Shown piece after piece: positions 24,911 through 37,603 of a stretch of 64,000 nucleotides of DNA; position 1 is the stretch's first letter; every line of letters begins with the position of its first letter. The DNA is taken from positions 42,148,587-42,212,586 of the forward strand of contig CM038719.1 of the NCBI GenBank assembly GCA_021613375.1, given 5' to 3'. The stretch comes from Megaleporinus macrocephalus. Lineage: Eukaryota; Chordata; Actinopteri; Characiformes; Anostomidae. Under the pieces are notes generated by a model. That model made no database searches. It was given only the letters and a program-made list of their open reading frames with translations, and was not told the DNA's origin. The position numbers and the translations under genes were made by a program.

Positions 24911-25680
24911 ACGACAGCTCCTGCCTCCGTCTCCTCATGTCTGGGTTTCTGGGTTTCAGTCGTTTTCCATGTTCTTTCTTCTCTCGTTTTATCTTCTATT
25001 GCTGTAGCATTATCTCTCCAGACCCGGGGGGTGGGGGGCTGTGTGGGGGTGGGGGGAGTTGGGGCTGGCTTCATCATCGCTGGAGGGGGGAACACACGCG
25101 GATTTCTTTTCTCTGTTTTGCTGAAAGGAGCAGATTCTCCTCCTCCGACTCCGCTGAGTAACTTTACAGAGAGTTTCCCGACTCTAAATAGAGTCAGATG
25201 CGCATACACAGTGTGATTACTGCTGCGGTTCCCCGTAGCCCCCCGTAGCAAGCTCTATATTTAAACCTCACCCGGTGATTTAAATGCGCCCCCACCTCGA
25301 TCCTCCCGATGGCGCTCCTGGAGATTACGCTGCGTTATTGTACTTTGTGCTGCTTCATCACAGCGTCTGACTCTGATCTGACTCTGATCTCACGGTGAAA
25401 GACGGAGCTGCTGGAACGCAGACGGCCGCTTCTCCAGCTCCGATTAAGCAACCAAAGATGTTTCAGATTACAAACTCACGTTAATCCCAAAGCGTTTAGG
25501 ACCTGACCACCTGCCCCGGACAAGCTGTGCCTTTTCACCAGGTTCTAATCCGTATCTAGAACCATCTAGACCACCATCGAGTACCTGTGTTTATTTCTTA
25601 TCGCAAAGAACAGAGAGGTGAGCGTAAGCAGGTTCTCTGGACGCTGTGTAGGGGTCACACAGTAAACACAAACACCATTC
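24911..25680. other. Intron sequence with a G-rich patch
   Basis: 25023-25093 has several runs of four or more G on the + strand. The rest is unique-looking and no exon is supported. Confidence 0.5.
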
Positions 25681-27480
25681 TCTTACAGTCATGTTTGACT
25701 AATCAATGATCAAATGGTCAGTGGTCTTCAATATACCAATATATCAATATATCAATATAAATTGTTTAACATTTAAGTTTCTATATGTTATACTTATGGT
25801 ATGTTTATGTTTGACCACTATCTGTAGCTTAATTCTGTGATGATGGTGTTGGGACAATCATTGGTCTGTAAAATTTATGTTTGACCAATAAATGGGCCGC
25901 AGTCTTCAAGCTCAATACAATATACAATATATGTGGCTCCATTCTGTGATGACTGTGTTTGGTCAATCAATGGACTGCAACATTTCTAGCTCCACCTACT
26001 ATGTGACCATAGTGTTTGACCAATCATTGGCCAAAATTTCTAGCTCCACCAATTCTTTGAAAATTATGTTCGACCAATCAATGGACTGCAATATTTTAAC
26101 TCTAGCTGGTATGTGACATTCATATTTCTAAATATTATATTTATGAGACGAATTATGTTTGACCAATCAATGGTCTGCACTGTTTGTAGCTCCACCCATT
26201 CTTTGATGACTGTGTTTGGTCAATCAACAGACTGCAACATTTCTAGCTCCACCTACTATGTGACCATAGTGTTTGACCAATCATTGCTCTCTAAAATTTC
26301 TAGCTCCACCAATTCTTTGAAAATTATGTTCGACCAATCAATGGACTGCAATATTTTAACTCTAGCTGGTATGTGACATTCATATTTCTATATATTATAT
26401 TTATGGGACGTTTACGTTTGACCAATCAATGGTCTGCACTGTTTGTAGCTCCACCCATTCTATGCTCATCGTGTTTGACTGAGCGATGGTTTGCACCGTC
26501 TGCACTGTTGTGTTGGGCTACTATTACTAGCTCCGCCTATTATGTGACCATTGTATTTAAGCATTAACCATTGGTCACAGTATTTCTAGCTCCACCCATT
26601 CTTTGAAAACTATGTTTGACCAATCAATGGACTGCAATATTTTAACTCTAGCTATAGACATTCATATATAGACATTCATATTTCTTTATATTATATTTAT
26701 GGCACAATTACGTTTGACCAATCAGTGGTCTGCACTGTTTGTAGCTCCACCCATTCTAGCTCATTGTGTTTGACTGAGCGATGGTTTGCACTGTTTGCAC
26801 TGTTGTGTTGGGCAAATATTACTAGCTCCACCTATTATGTGACCATTGTATTTAAGCAACCATTGGTCCACAGTATTTCTAGCTCCACCCATTCTTGGAC
26901 AGATTTGTTTCTATATTTATGGGACGTTAATGTTTTCACCAATCAATGATCTGCACTGTTTCTAAATCCACCCATTCTTTGACCTTTGATTATTGTGTTT
27001 AATCAGTCAACGGGCTTCAGAAGTTCTAACTCCACCAATTAGGTGATCATTGTGTTTAACCAATCAGTGGTGTTCCCCATCTGTAGCTCCATTATGTGAT
27101 GACTGTATTGGGCCAATCATTGGTCTGTACTGTTCCTAACTCCACCCAATTTTTGATGATTGTGTTTGGTCAATCAGAGGTCCACACTATTTCTTACTCC
27201 ACCTATTTCGTGATCACTATAGTTAACCAGTGGTCTCTACTATTTCTAGCTCCACCTATTGTGAGACCATTATGTTTGGCCCATCAATGGTCTTCACCAT
27301 CTATAGCTCCATTATGATGATTGTGTTGGGCCAATCATTGGTCTGTACTATTTCTAACTCCACCCAATCTTTAATGATTGTGTTTGGTCAATTAAAGATT
27401 TACACAATGTATAGCTTTGGCCATTCTTTAATGTCATCACTCATTTTTATTAATATTTTTGAACTTTTTTTTTTCAAACT
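25680..27480 (+). repeat. 57-bp minisatellite with CCAAT boxes and a 260-bp higher-order unit
   Basis: The unit is about 57 bp: gtttgaccaatcaatggtct, then gcactgtt, then tagctccacccattctttga. Roughly 30 units. A higher-order block of 260 bp starts near 26097 and 26357, and a diverged one near 26640. It shares the gaccaatca core with the 31-bp array but no other sequence. Confidence 0.9.
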
Positions 27481-28244
27481 TTGTTCTTAGGACTATGGCA
27501 TTCCATCAAGACACGTATTTTTTAAGACCTCTATAATTGTAGCCCCACCAGTACCACTCCAGTGTAAGCAAACTACTATAGTGTTCACTATGCAGTGTAA
27601 TATGAAGCAGTAAGAAGATTCGGCTGTCATGAATTCTTGAATTACGTTTGCATTTGGCACATTTTCATGACCAAATCAAAGACATCCATGTCCTGACTGG
27701 AAGAAGACAGTTAATCCCACATGCGATTCAATTTTAATCTGTTTTGCTAGGAACCATCCAATGATGTGCCTGAATTTAAAACATTAATACTGTATTAATC
27801 CCTATTAAAACTGGCAACCCGTAGATAAAGCACTGCAGTCTGTGACCTCGACTCAAATCAGCTTTACTAGTGTTATCGTATCATGTTGTTTACACATCAG
27901 ACGTTTAATCAGGCTCAGATTTTAACACACAGTAGAGTTGGGCAACAGTAGAAGCATTTTATGAATATCATTTACTATTATTAACAGTGAAGCTGTCAAT
28001 CATTGCCAATTAATTACATAGATACATCTATATAGATTAAATATATATATCTTACTTTAACTTGAGTTTTTATGACAACCTTAACTTTCACTATATAAAT
28101 CATATTCAGTACTAGTTCTGTTGCAGCGCTGGGTTATCAGTGGGCCGATCCAGTTTCCTTCGGTCTGCCAAAGCAGCATTCTATACATCATCTAACACTT
28201 TCTCACTCTCTCTCACTCTCTCTCTCTTTCTCTTGCGCTCTCAG
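27481..28244. other. fat4: Intron end upstream of first visible fat4 exon
   Basis: Unique-looking sequence ending in a long CT-rich tract (about 28197-28241) and a cag acceptor at 28242-28244. Confidence 0.7.
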
Positions 28245-28425
28245 GTTCTCCCTCGCTCAGCGGCTCTGCGACAGTGACCGTGCTGGTGGACGATGTGAAT
28301 GACATGGTGCCTTTGTTCTCCTCCTCGTCTTTCCACACTTCCATCCCAGAGGATGCTCCAACAGGAAGTGACGTGCTGCTGGTCAATGCCTCTGACGCAG
28401 ATGTGGGCCAGAATGGGGTTATAAG
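28245..28425 (+). CDS. fat4: fat4 exon (window exon 1): end of one cadherin repeat and start of the next
   Basis: The exon begins with two bases that complete a split Gly codon. It encodes the end of a cadherin repeat (TVTVLVDDVNDMVPLF, with the calcium-binding DxND motif) and the start of the next (SIPEDAPTGSDV, NASDADVGQNG). It ends with the first two bases of a codon before gtacta. The joined codon with the next exon is AGT (Ser), continuing into YSLSGGDGQFSINP, as a cadherin repeat should. FAT4 exons 5' of this one are outside the window. By my recollection of the 17-exon human gene this would be exon 7, which is inference. Confidence 0.93.
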
Positions 28426-31150
28426 GTACTATACCTACCCAGAACCACACACAGACTAGATAAAGTGTGTTGTACTGCATACTGTCCCAGCAGAGGGGAA
28501 CAATAACTAGTAGCTTAGTTACAGCAGCTTCATAGCTGAAGTGTGGCTTCAACTCAAGGCAGCCATGTAGCTATGATACAGCATGGCAGCCATCTAGCTA
28601 TGATGTGGTGACACTCAAGCATTCGACCCAGGCAGCCATATAGGTACGATGTAACTCAAGCAGCTGGTCATAGCAGCCATGTAGCTACAGTCTAGCTATA
28701 ATTGAGCAACCAACCCAGGCAGCCATGTAGGTACAATGCTGTGTAACTCAAGCTGCTGGCCAGGGCAACCATGCAGCTGCAGTGTAGCTTCAAATAGGCA
28801 GCCGGCCCAGGCAGCCATGGTACTGTAATATAGCATTGCTCAAGTGGTCAGCCCAAGCTTCCATGCAGCTGCAATATATATAGCTTCAGTCAAGTAGCCA
28901 ACCCAGGCAGCCATATTGGTACAACGCTGGCCAGGGCAACCATGTAGCTTCAAGCCAACAGCTTTCCCAAGCAGCCATGTATCTACAAAGTTGTGTAACT
29001 CAAGCTGCTGGCCAGGGCAACCATGTAGCTTCTATCAAGCAACCAACCCAGGCAGCCATGTAGGTACAAAGTTGTGTAACTCAAGCTGCTGGCCAGGGCA
29101 ACTATGTAGCTTCAGTCAAGTAGCCAACCTAGACAGCCATATTGGTACAACGCTGTGTAACTCAAGCTGCTGGCCAGGGCAACCATGTAGCTTCAAGCAA
29201 GCAGCCAACCCAAGCAGCCATGTATCTACAAAGTTGTGTAACTCAAGCAGCTGGTCATAGCAACCATGTAGCTGCAGTGTAGCTTCAAATAGGCAGCCGG
29301 CCCAAGCAGCCCCAGTACTGTGATATAGCATCGCTCAAGTGGTCAGTCCCAGCGTCCATGTAGCTGTAATATAGCTTCAAGCAAGCAGCCATCCCAAGCA
29401 GCCATGTAGGTACAACGCTGTGGAGCTCAGTTCGCTGGCCAGGGCAACCATGTAGCTGCAGTGTAGCTTCAAATAAGCAGCCGGCCCAGGCAGTCTTGGT
29501 ACTGTGATGTAGCATGGCTCAATTAGCCGGACCAAGTGGCCACATAGTTGTGATGTACCGTCACTCAAGTGGCCGGACCAGACAACCCATGAACTGCGGT
29601 ATAGCTCGCTCAGCCAGGCAGCCCAGACAGTCACATAGTTGCGGTGTCACGTTGCTCGAGTGGCCAGCCCAGGATGCCTCTGAGCTATTGGGGGAAAGTC
29701 AGTCTCAACTGCTGTTTTGGTGGATGTGATGGCAAACGGTGGGGAAACATGGAAACGTCCAGCCCTCCAGGACAATCAGCACTCCGGCGTCCACCTCAGA
29801 GCATTTGTAGCTTGTCAGGAGTTCCTCCCACCTTCAAGATACATCATCAGAAAGGGGGTTTCCTAGCCTCTAAACCAGAAAATCCCTGGAGACTACCGTG
29901 GCACCACTGTAGGAGGCGAGTAGGCATGTTTACGACAGATGGTGGTTACAGCGATGGTCCCATATTTCATTTGGTGCCATGTTGGTCAAAAACACAAACA
30001 AATCTAGTAGCCTCGACACACATGAACCCTCCGCACACGTACTTGTAATTTCACCAACAGTTCCTAGTTTCACCTTTTAAGCTTGCACGGAGGCCGTGTT
30101 TGCGCTCAGATCAGTCAAACATCCTTCTGAACCAGCCCACTCTCTACGGGGGGTTGGTGAGCAATGTGCTCCAGTTTCACTGAAAAGCTAATGAGGATGA
30201 TGATGGGCAGTGACAGAGAGACCAGCACCCAATGGGGGGGCTCTGAGGGGCTTTAATACACCCCCCAAAACTGTCTCTGTACAGGATATTTGCTTCAGCC
30301 TGTTGCTCCCACCCGCTCACCGATATTTTGGCGTGCATGTCCGGAGCGGGTGCGTGACTGTGAATGTCGTTGTTGTTATGGTCGAGGTTGTTATTCTCAC
30401 TCTGTTCTCTAATTTGTTGCTTGCTTTGCTAGTACATTTCTTGTGTCGCTGATGCAGGCTCGGCGCGAGCTCATATGTGTGTACATGTTCATGTCAGAGC
30501 GAGTTTACGTCAAACAGCCAAGAGCGTGGACGCCCCAGACTGTGCAGTGAAACCAGATCCTCGCCGGGTCTGCGTTTTTGGTCAGAGGGAATCCAGGGAT
30601 GTCTCGAAAAGGCCAAGATCCTCGTGAGGGATGACGGGAAATCTCGGAAAGTAGGAAACGAGTGAAAGCTGTTCGGTGAACTCGCGTAAACTTTAGCCAC
30701 TTTGTTCTAGAGCTGTAAGAAATTGTGGGTACGTTTGAGTGATTTATAGAAGTTATATTTTTGAAAAGTTTGGTTTTCTTGCCACATGTGTCCCAGTTGT
30801 GTCCTCGTGGTGCTCGGGAAGGATGAAACAGTGCCCTCCATAGGACTGCTCGGTGAATGTTGAGGCGAGAGCCACACAATAGCATATGCAGCCTGTGCTT
30901 CTGTTGTCTTCTCTCCAGCTGCTATTCCGTTGACCCGAACAGTTGCTATTTCGGTCCCAGTGTTTATCAGTACGTCTCAAGTTCTGCTTTGACTGCTGGG
31001 TATAGTAAGTAAGTTTGTAAGGTTTTCAAGTTTGTAAGGTTTTCATTCCTCCTGCGTTTACATATTTCATACATCAAACTCCGTTGTGTTGCACGCAAGT
31101 ATATGGCAAGATTGCCTGCTTGACCTTGACCTTGTGTGTCTCTTCCACAG
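28426..31150. other. fat4: fat4 intron with an 81-bp minisatellite
   Basis: 28540-29660 is a minisatellite. The marker tgtgtaactcaagctgctgg recurs at 28992, 29073, 29154 and 29235 (variant), giving exactly 81 bp in the core. Flanking units are more diverged, with repeated ggcagccatgta motifs. From 29661 to 31150 I see no repeat or exon; frames on both strands there have no recognisable domain. Confidence 0.8.
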
Positions 31151-31401
31151 TTACAGTCTGAGTGGAGGTGATGGGCAGTTCTCCATAAATCCTGCCACAG
31201 GTCAGATCATTACCAGCTCCCTGCTGGACCGGGAGACACGGAGCAACTACCAACTGCTTGTGGTGGCATCTGACGGTGGGCATCCGTCACCCCTCTCCAG
31301 CTCAGCCATGGTGTCTGTGGTAGTGACTGACATCAACGACAATCCTCCGCGATTTCATCACCACCCCTACGTCACACATATACCTGCTTCAACCTCACCA
31401 G
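31151..31401 (+). CDS. fat4: fat4 exon (window exon 2): cadherin repeat and start of next
   Basis: Preceded by tcttccacag and followed by gtgggt. It completes the first full cadherin repeat in the window: YSLSGGDGQFSINP, then LLDRETRSNYQLLVVASDGG, ending VVVTDINDNPPRF (LDRE, DxDxG-type and DxNDN calcium sites). It then starts the next repeat (HPYVTHIPASTSPG). The exon ends with one base of a Gly codon, completed by GT from the giant exon. Reading through the donor gives a stop within three codons, which supports splicing here. Confidence 0.95.
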
Positions 31402-31495
31402 GTGGGTGAACAGGTTAATGGACTAAACTAATCTACTATTGACGTGAATCACTAAACGCATTCATCATCCTTATTCATTCTTTTCTGTCTCGCAG
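31402..31495. other. fat4: Short fat4 intron (94 nt)
   Basis: Runs from gtgggt to a pyrimidine-rich ttttctgtctcgcag acceptor. It is the smallest intron in the window. No other feature. Confidence 0.9.
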
Positions 31496-34400
31496 GTTCT
31501 CTAGTGTTTGCCGTCACGGTAACAGATGAAGATTCAGGCTCCAATTCTCAGCTGCACTACTCTCTCAGTGGCCGGAATTCCGAGAAGTTCAAGATCGACC
31601 CGGTTCGAGGTGCCATCACAGCCAGCGAAAAACTGACCGGCAGTTCTGAGGTCACCTTTACAGTTCGTGTGAAAGACGGCGGAAGCAACCCCAAAACGGA
31701 CAGCACCACTGTGACGGTTCGGTTTGTGACCGGTGGGGACTTCCCAATCATCAAACTCAAAGACAAGAGCTTCACCTTCCCGGAAAACCAAGCCGTAAAC
31801 ACTGTTGTCACGAAGGTATCCGGTACGTCTACGAGGGCTGGGCCATTGTCGTACTACATTGCAAGCGGCAACCTGGACAGCGCGTTTCACGTGGACCAGC
31901 TTTCAGGCGAGCTGTCCATCAAGAAGGCTCTGGACTTTGAGAACATTGACAAGTATGTCTTGTGGATAGAGGCGAGGGATCAAAGCTTTCCTCCATACTC
32001 TGCCTATGAGAAAATCGAAATTACGGTGCTGGATGTTAACGACAACAATCCTGTTTTTGAGAAAGAGCCATTCCGGGCCGAGATTCTGGAGAACCTGGCC
32101 CCTCAGAGAGTGCTGGTGGTGTCCGCTCTTGATCAGGACAGTGGCCCCAATGGACATCTGGAATACACCATCACGGATGGAAATAAGGAAAACAGCTTCA
32201 GCATCAATCGTGCCACTGGAGAAATCCGCAGCACTCGACCTCTGGACCGGGAGAAAGTGTCTCAGTATTCTCTGAGCGTGAAAGCTACAGACCGTGGTGC
32301 CCCACCAAGAAGCAACACAGTCAAAGTCATCATCAGTGTGTTGGACGTCAATGATAACGCTCCCAGGTTTTCCAAAATCTTCAGCGCCACAGTGCCTGAG
32401 AACGCCCCTATAGGTTACACCGTCACCCGAGTGACGACAACCGACGAGGACGTGGGTGCCAACTCTGTGAGCCGCTATTCCATCAGTGACACAAGTCTTC
32501 CCTTCAGCATCAACCCCAGCACTGGAGACATAACCATCAGCAGGCCTCTCAACAGAGAGGATACTGACCATTACATCGCCAAAGTCTCTGCTCACGATTC
32601 GGGCTGGACAGTCAGCACCGACGTCACCATATTCGTGACGGATATAAATGACAACGCGCCTAGATTTAGTAAGCCATCCTACTACCTTGACTATCCCGAA
32701 CTGACAGAGATCGGATCCTTGGTAACCAAGGTCTCCGCCACAGACCTCGATGAAGGATTCAATGGGAAAATCTTCTATTTCATCAGGTCTCAGTCGGAAT
32801 ACTTCCGCATCAACTCAAGCACCGGAGAGATCTTTGTCAAGCAGCAGCTGAAGTATCAAAACTCGAGCGGCCACAGCAACGCCAATATCAACAGGCATAG
32901 TTTCATTGTGACGGCGTCTGACAGAGGTGTCAAACCGCTCATGAGCGAAACCACTGTGATTGTGAACATAGTCGACAGCAATGATAACCCACCTGCGTTC
33001 GAGTCGTCCTCCTACTTCACCCCTGTCACTAAGAGCGTCAAAGTTGGTACTAAACTCATAAAAGTCACAGCACGGGACAAGAAAGACTTTGGCGTCAACT
33101 CTGAAATCGATTATACGATATCAGGGGGCAACAGTTCAAGCAAGTTTCGTTTAGATAAACAGACTGGATGGGTCACGGTTGCCTCCTCCCTCACTTCAGA
33201 TATAAATAAAGCCTACCTGCTTGAAATAACAGCCAAGGATAAAGGGAATCCTCCTCTGTCAGATAAGACCGTCCTTAGGATTGCCGTCACGGAAGAGAAC
33301 CACCACACTCCAGAGTTTTCCCAAAGCCAGGTCACTGCCACGGTGTCTGAAAGTCTGACTGTGGGTACTGCGATCCGTACTCTCTCCGCAAGGGATAAAG
33401 ATAAGGACAAACAAATGAACGGTCTTATCATGTACAACATATCTTCAGGTAATGACGATGGGCTGTTTGCGATCAACAGTAAAACAGGAGTCTTATCTTT
33501 GGCCAAACCCTTGGATTATGAGAAAAAGCAAAAGCATGAGCTTAGAATCTCAGCTACGGATGGAGGCTGGATCGCAAAGACCAGCTATATTACGGTTAAT
33601 GTCCATGTTACTGATGTCAATGATAATCCCCCAGTGTTTGAACCTGATGAATACTTTCCTGTTGTGCAGGAAAACGTGCCAAGTGGCACCACTGTAGTAA
33701 AACTCAACGCCACAGATAAAGACTCCAGCTCCAATGCCGTGATGGCTTATGTCATTCAGTCCTCTGACAGTGACCTGTTTATAATAGATCCCAACACAGG
33801 AGTTATAACCACGCAGGGATTTCTTGACTATGAGGCCAAGCAAGTGTATCATCTGACCGTCAAAGCTTTCAACGTGCCTGATGAAGAACGCTGTAGCTTT
33901 GCAAATGTCAACATTCAACTCAAGGGAGCCAATGAATATGTCCCCCGTTTTGTATCCAAGCAATACTACTTTGAGGTTTCAGAGGCTGCAACCAAAGGAA
34001 CCATGGTTGGGGAGGTGTTTGCGAGTGATAGGGACCTCGGAGAAGATGGTGTTGTCTACTACTTGATATTTGGCAGGAGCAGGAGAAAAGGTTTTGGCAT
34101 CAATAAAAACACGGGCCAGATCTATGTCACAGGACCTCTAGATCGTGAAAAGGAAGAAAAGATTTCCTTGAAAGTTCTGGCCAAAAATGCTGGAAGTATC
34201 CGAGGGGCAGATATTGACGAGGTGTTTGTGAACATCACAATCCTTGATGCCAATGATCCTCCAGTGTTTACTCAAGAGCTTTATGATGTCCAGGTGAGTG
34301 AAGGGCTGTCACCTGGAGGGCTGGTCACCTTTGTCAGTGCTGAAGACTCTGACTCTGTGCCGAGCTGGAGCAGATTCACCTACTCCATCACTAGTGATCA

Positions 34401-35851
34401 TGAGAAAAATGCTTTTACCATCAACCCACAGACTGGACAGGTGTCTATAGCAGCTGAGCTGGACCGCGAGACCACACCTGTGTACAACTTGACTCTATTG
34501 GCCATAGACTCAGGCTCACCTGCAGCCACAGGCACTGCTACCTTGATTGTAACTCTCGAAGATATTAATGATAACGGACCCACCTTGCTGACGACAACTG
34601 GAGAGGTCATGGAGAACCAGAGAGCAGGAACACCAGTGATGACCCTGAGCTCCACCGATCCAGATCTGGCACCGAATCAAGGACCCTTCTCCTACAGTCT
34701 TCTTTCAACTGGGTCAGCTGTGACTTACTTCGCCTTAACCTCATCTGGGGAACTTAGCACCAGTCGAGAGATTGACCGAGAACAGATCAGTGACTTCTAT
34801 CTTTCTGTGGTCATCAAGGACTCTGGTGTTCCTCAGATGTCTTCCACGGGAACCGTCCATGTCAGAATTAATGACCAGAATGATAACCCATCCCAGCCTC
34901 GCTCTGTTGAGATCTTCGTTCATTACTTTGGGAATATGTTCCCTGGAGGATCCCTAGGAATTGTGAAACCTCAGGATCCAGATATACAGGACACATTCCA
35001 TTGCTCCTTGGTCCCTCCTGCTGCAAGTCTTTTCAACATACCCACAGGAACCTGCAACCTCAACTCAAACGCTCGATCCACAGATGGCACATTTGATCTG
35101 TCGGTGCGGAGCAGCGATGGCGTTCATGCAGCCGTCAACAGCAACGTCCGAATCTTCTTCATCGGATTCAGTAATGCTACAGTGGACAACAGCATACTGA
35201 TTCGTCTCAGTTCCCAAAGTGTCAGCAACTTCCTCACCGACCACTACCTCAGCTTCTTGCAAATTGCGAACTCACAGCTAGCGGGTTTGGGTACAGGGGT
35301 GCAACTCTATGGAGCGTTTGAGTTGAACAACCAGACTTTCCTCATGGCAGCTGTCAAACGTGGTCATGGACAGTATGTGAACCCAAGCGGTGTAGCTACC
35401 TTCTTCCAAAGCATAAAAGAGGTGTTGCACAGACAAAGCGGTGTTAAAATTGACTCAGTAGACCACGACCCCTGCACTCACAACCCATGCCAGAACGGGG
35501 GCAGCTGCAAGCGGCGCCTCAGTGTTGGACCAGACGTGACGACAATGGAAAGCGTCCCAGTCATCCTTGTCTCAAATCGCCCCCTACAGCCTTACGTCTG
35601 TAACTGTAAACCTGGCTACGCCGGGAGTCTATGCGAAACAGACATCAACGAATGTCTTCCGTCACCTTGCCACAATGGAGGAACCTGCCATAACCTTGTG
35701 GGAGGCTTTTCCTGTTCCTGTCCAGAAGGCTTCACCGGCATGGCCTGCGAGCGGGATGTCAACGAGTGTCTGTCCAATCCGTGCAAGAACGGGGCACTGT
35801 GCCAAAACTTCCCCGGGGGCTTCAACTGCCTGTGCAAATCCGGATTTGCAG
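31496..35851 (+). CDS. fat4: fat4 giant exon: eleven cadherin repeats, juxtamembrane region, EGF 1-3
   Basis: A 4356-nt exon open throughout, encoding about 1452 residues of the FAT4 ectodomain. Cadherin repeats end near 31758, 32059, 32370, 32667, 33000, 33318, 33642, 33951, 34269, 34590 and 34896. Most carry LDRE/LNRE-type and DxNDN calcium sites (DVNDNNPVF, DVNDNAPRF, DINDNAPRF). The first, sixth and eighth of these linkers lack the DxNDN motif. About 34897-35460 is the non-repeat membrane-proximal region typical of Fat cadherins. EGF1 (35461-35640, with a long internal loop) is followed by two calcium-binding EGFs (DINECLPSPC, DVNECLSNPC). The exon ends in EGF3 with one base of a Gly codon before gtatag. 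FAT4 binds Dachsous cadherins on adjacent cells; the binding repeats are normally nearer the N terminus, outside this window. A single exon this large is characteristic of Fat genes. FAT3 is the main alternative and is excluded by the paired laminin-G domains downstream. Confidence 0.97.
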
Positions 35852-37259
35852 GTATAGTACGGCTTATCACCTCAGGAGCCATTCAGATTTTATGTGACCA
35901 ACGCAAGCACAGATATTAGGCGAGTTAGTCTTCGCACACACATCCAGGAATGTTTTGATCCAAGAAAAATATTTGCTTCCAAGCAATTGGAGAGGTGTTG
36001 TAACCCTAGCATGCGGCGAAGCCTGCCAAAAGCCATTTGCTGTTAGGGTTTACGGGTTGGGGGGTATCAGCTGTGATGCATATCAACTTGTCATGTTTAC
36101 TTTAAAGGGAAAGGGATGATACAGCTTTGACCCTAATAAGGACAAAACTGTAGGCGGCCCATGAGTGCACTTGAGTCGAGTTTCACTACCTGCTCGCCGC
36201 GGTTAAAAGCCTTCGTGTGTTTGTGCTTTAGAGAGCTCTCTGAGTTAAGAGTTCATCTGGCCTGCTGTTTAATGCAGTCTTGATGGGAAAAAGGTTTTGA
36301 CAATGCTTCTCTGTTCATTGTTCAGTGTGCCGCGCGCATGAAAAGCGATCTAATTAGAACAGCTCCCTTAGTGTCAACACATAGCGCTGTACATCAGCCT
36401 CTGCCCAATGTAATGGGCGGTTGAAGACTTAATAAACACCCTGGCACCGGTGTCTGTAAGGGAGTGAATGCTCTCAGGCTTTTGCGATAACATTAGCTTG
36501 AATCAGGTCTGTTTGGGCAGCTGCCGGCTGTAGTTTTTGGAAAGAGCTCTTCAAATGCGGCCGCAGCAGACGGTTCGTCTCTGGCTCGCTCGGGCTCGGC
36601 CGGGCTCACTCAGGCTTTGAATCATTACCGTCCTTTTTTATTATGACCGTAACAAACGACCGCGAGCGTTCGCGTCTGAGGCCACGGACAGACGAGGCCC
36701 GCTGAAGAATTACACCTATTGACTTACAGTAGTTTGCCTGCCCTCTTGTTGAACCCCCAACTTCCTGTTTTGCAGGCCTGGTTGTGCCAAAGGAATTCAT
36801 ATCCCCTAAGCTATTTGTCTTATGCTGCTTGAACCAGGGAGTGAAATGAGCACGGCTAATCGTGCAGATTCATTGCATTTATGAGTTTACATGGTCCCCA
36901 CCATCACGTGTCGATCATAGAGTGTTTTATTTTAATTTTCCCAACTTCCATTGTGACTGTGCAGTCAATTTGTGTACTGGTTTTATTGGGCCTCCCAGAT
37001 TCCATGAAGTAAGGGCAGATATGCTGAGTTAATACTTTCATGACAGGTAGATATTTCCACCCGCTATTTTCTCTAAAACTAGACTGCGTTTACAAGGTGA
37101 GAGACTTTGAGTCGTTACGTCTGTTGTAGGGGGGAGTAGAACCAGGAACGGAGGGAGCCCTGGTGGTTTCTGGGAGCCCCTTGCATGAGCAGCCCTTCAC
37201 CGTTTGCTTATGTCATCCTCACCTCATTCGTTTTCATTTGTGTTGTTTCATGAACTCAG
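35852..37259. other. fat4: fat4 intron, no recognised feature
   Basis: Unique-looking intron from gtatag to a tgaactcag acceptor. No repeats stand out and no further exon is required: EGF3 resumes in phase at 37260. Confidence 0.7.
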
Positions 37260-37364
37260 GGAAAACCTGTGATTCCATCATCAATTACTGTGAGTGTAAC
37301 CCCTGTTTTAACGGAGGTTCCTGCCAGAGCCGTGTGGAAGGCTATTACTGTCACTGTCCGTTTG
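37260..37364 (+). CDS. fat4: fat4 exon (window exon 4): end of EGF3 and most of EGF4
   Basis: A 105-nt symmetric exon: both ends split a codon after its first base. It encodes GKTCDSIINYCECNPCFNGG, then SCQSRVEGYYCHCPFG. It supplies the last cysteine of EGF3 and five cysteines of EGF4; the sixth (GKHCE) comes from the next exon. Because the exon is 35 codons and phase-symmetric, skipping it would keep the frame and leave one intact EGF instead of two. Acceptor actcag, donor gtaagt. Confidence 0.95.
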
Positions 37365-37603
37365 GTAAGTCATCACTCCAGCTGCAGGAGCCAGGTGTTC
37401 CAGCCCTGTTCTCAAGCAGTGTTTGGCTAGATTTCAGACCCTAGTGGCAGATAGCAAAAAGCATTAGATGTTTAACCTAAAGCTCTTGGTATGCAAAAAG
37501 CTTAACTTATCGTTAGTTTATTCCTCATTGTTGTCTTACTCTTTGTTGGGAATGCTCATGATTTGCTGTGTTGTGACATCCCCTACTCCTCTCTATGGCC
37601 TAG
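37365..37603. other. fat4: Short fat4 intron (239 nt)
   Basis: From gtaagt to a tatggcctag acceptor. No other feature. Confidence 0.85.

Noticed and set aside
22185..25216. Long Ser/Leu/Tyr- and Phe-rich frames
   Set aside because: Products of CT-rich repeats; several frames are open at once.
31903..32595. 230-codon minus-strand frame opposite the giant fat4 exon
   Set aside because: Shadow of a strongly supported coding exon; no domain of its own.
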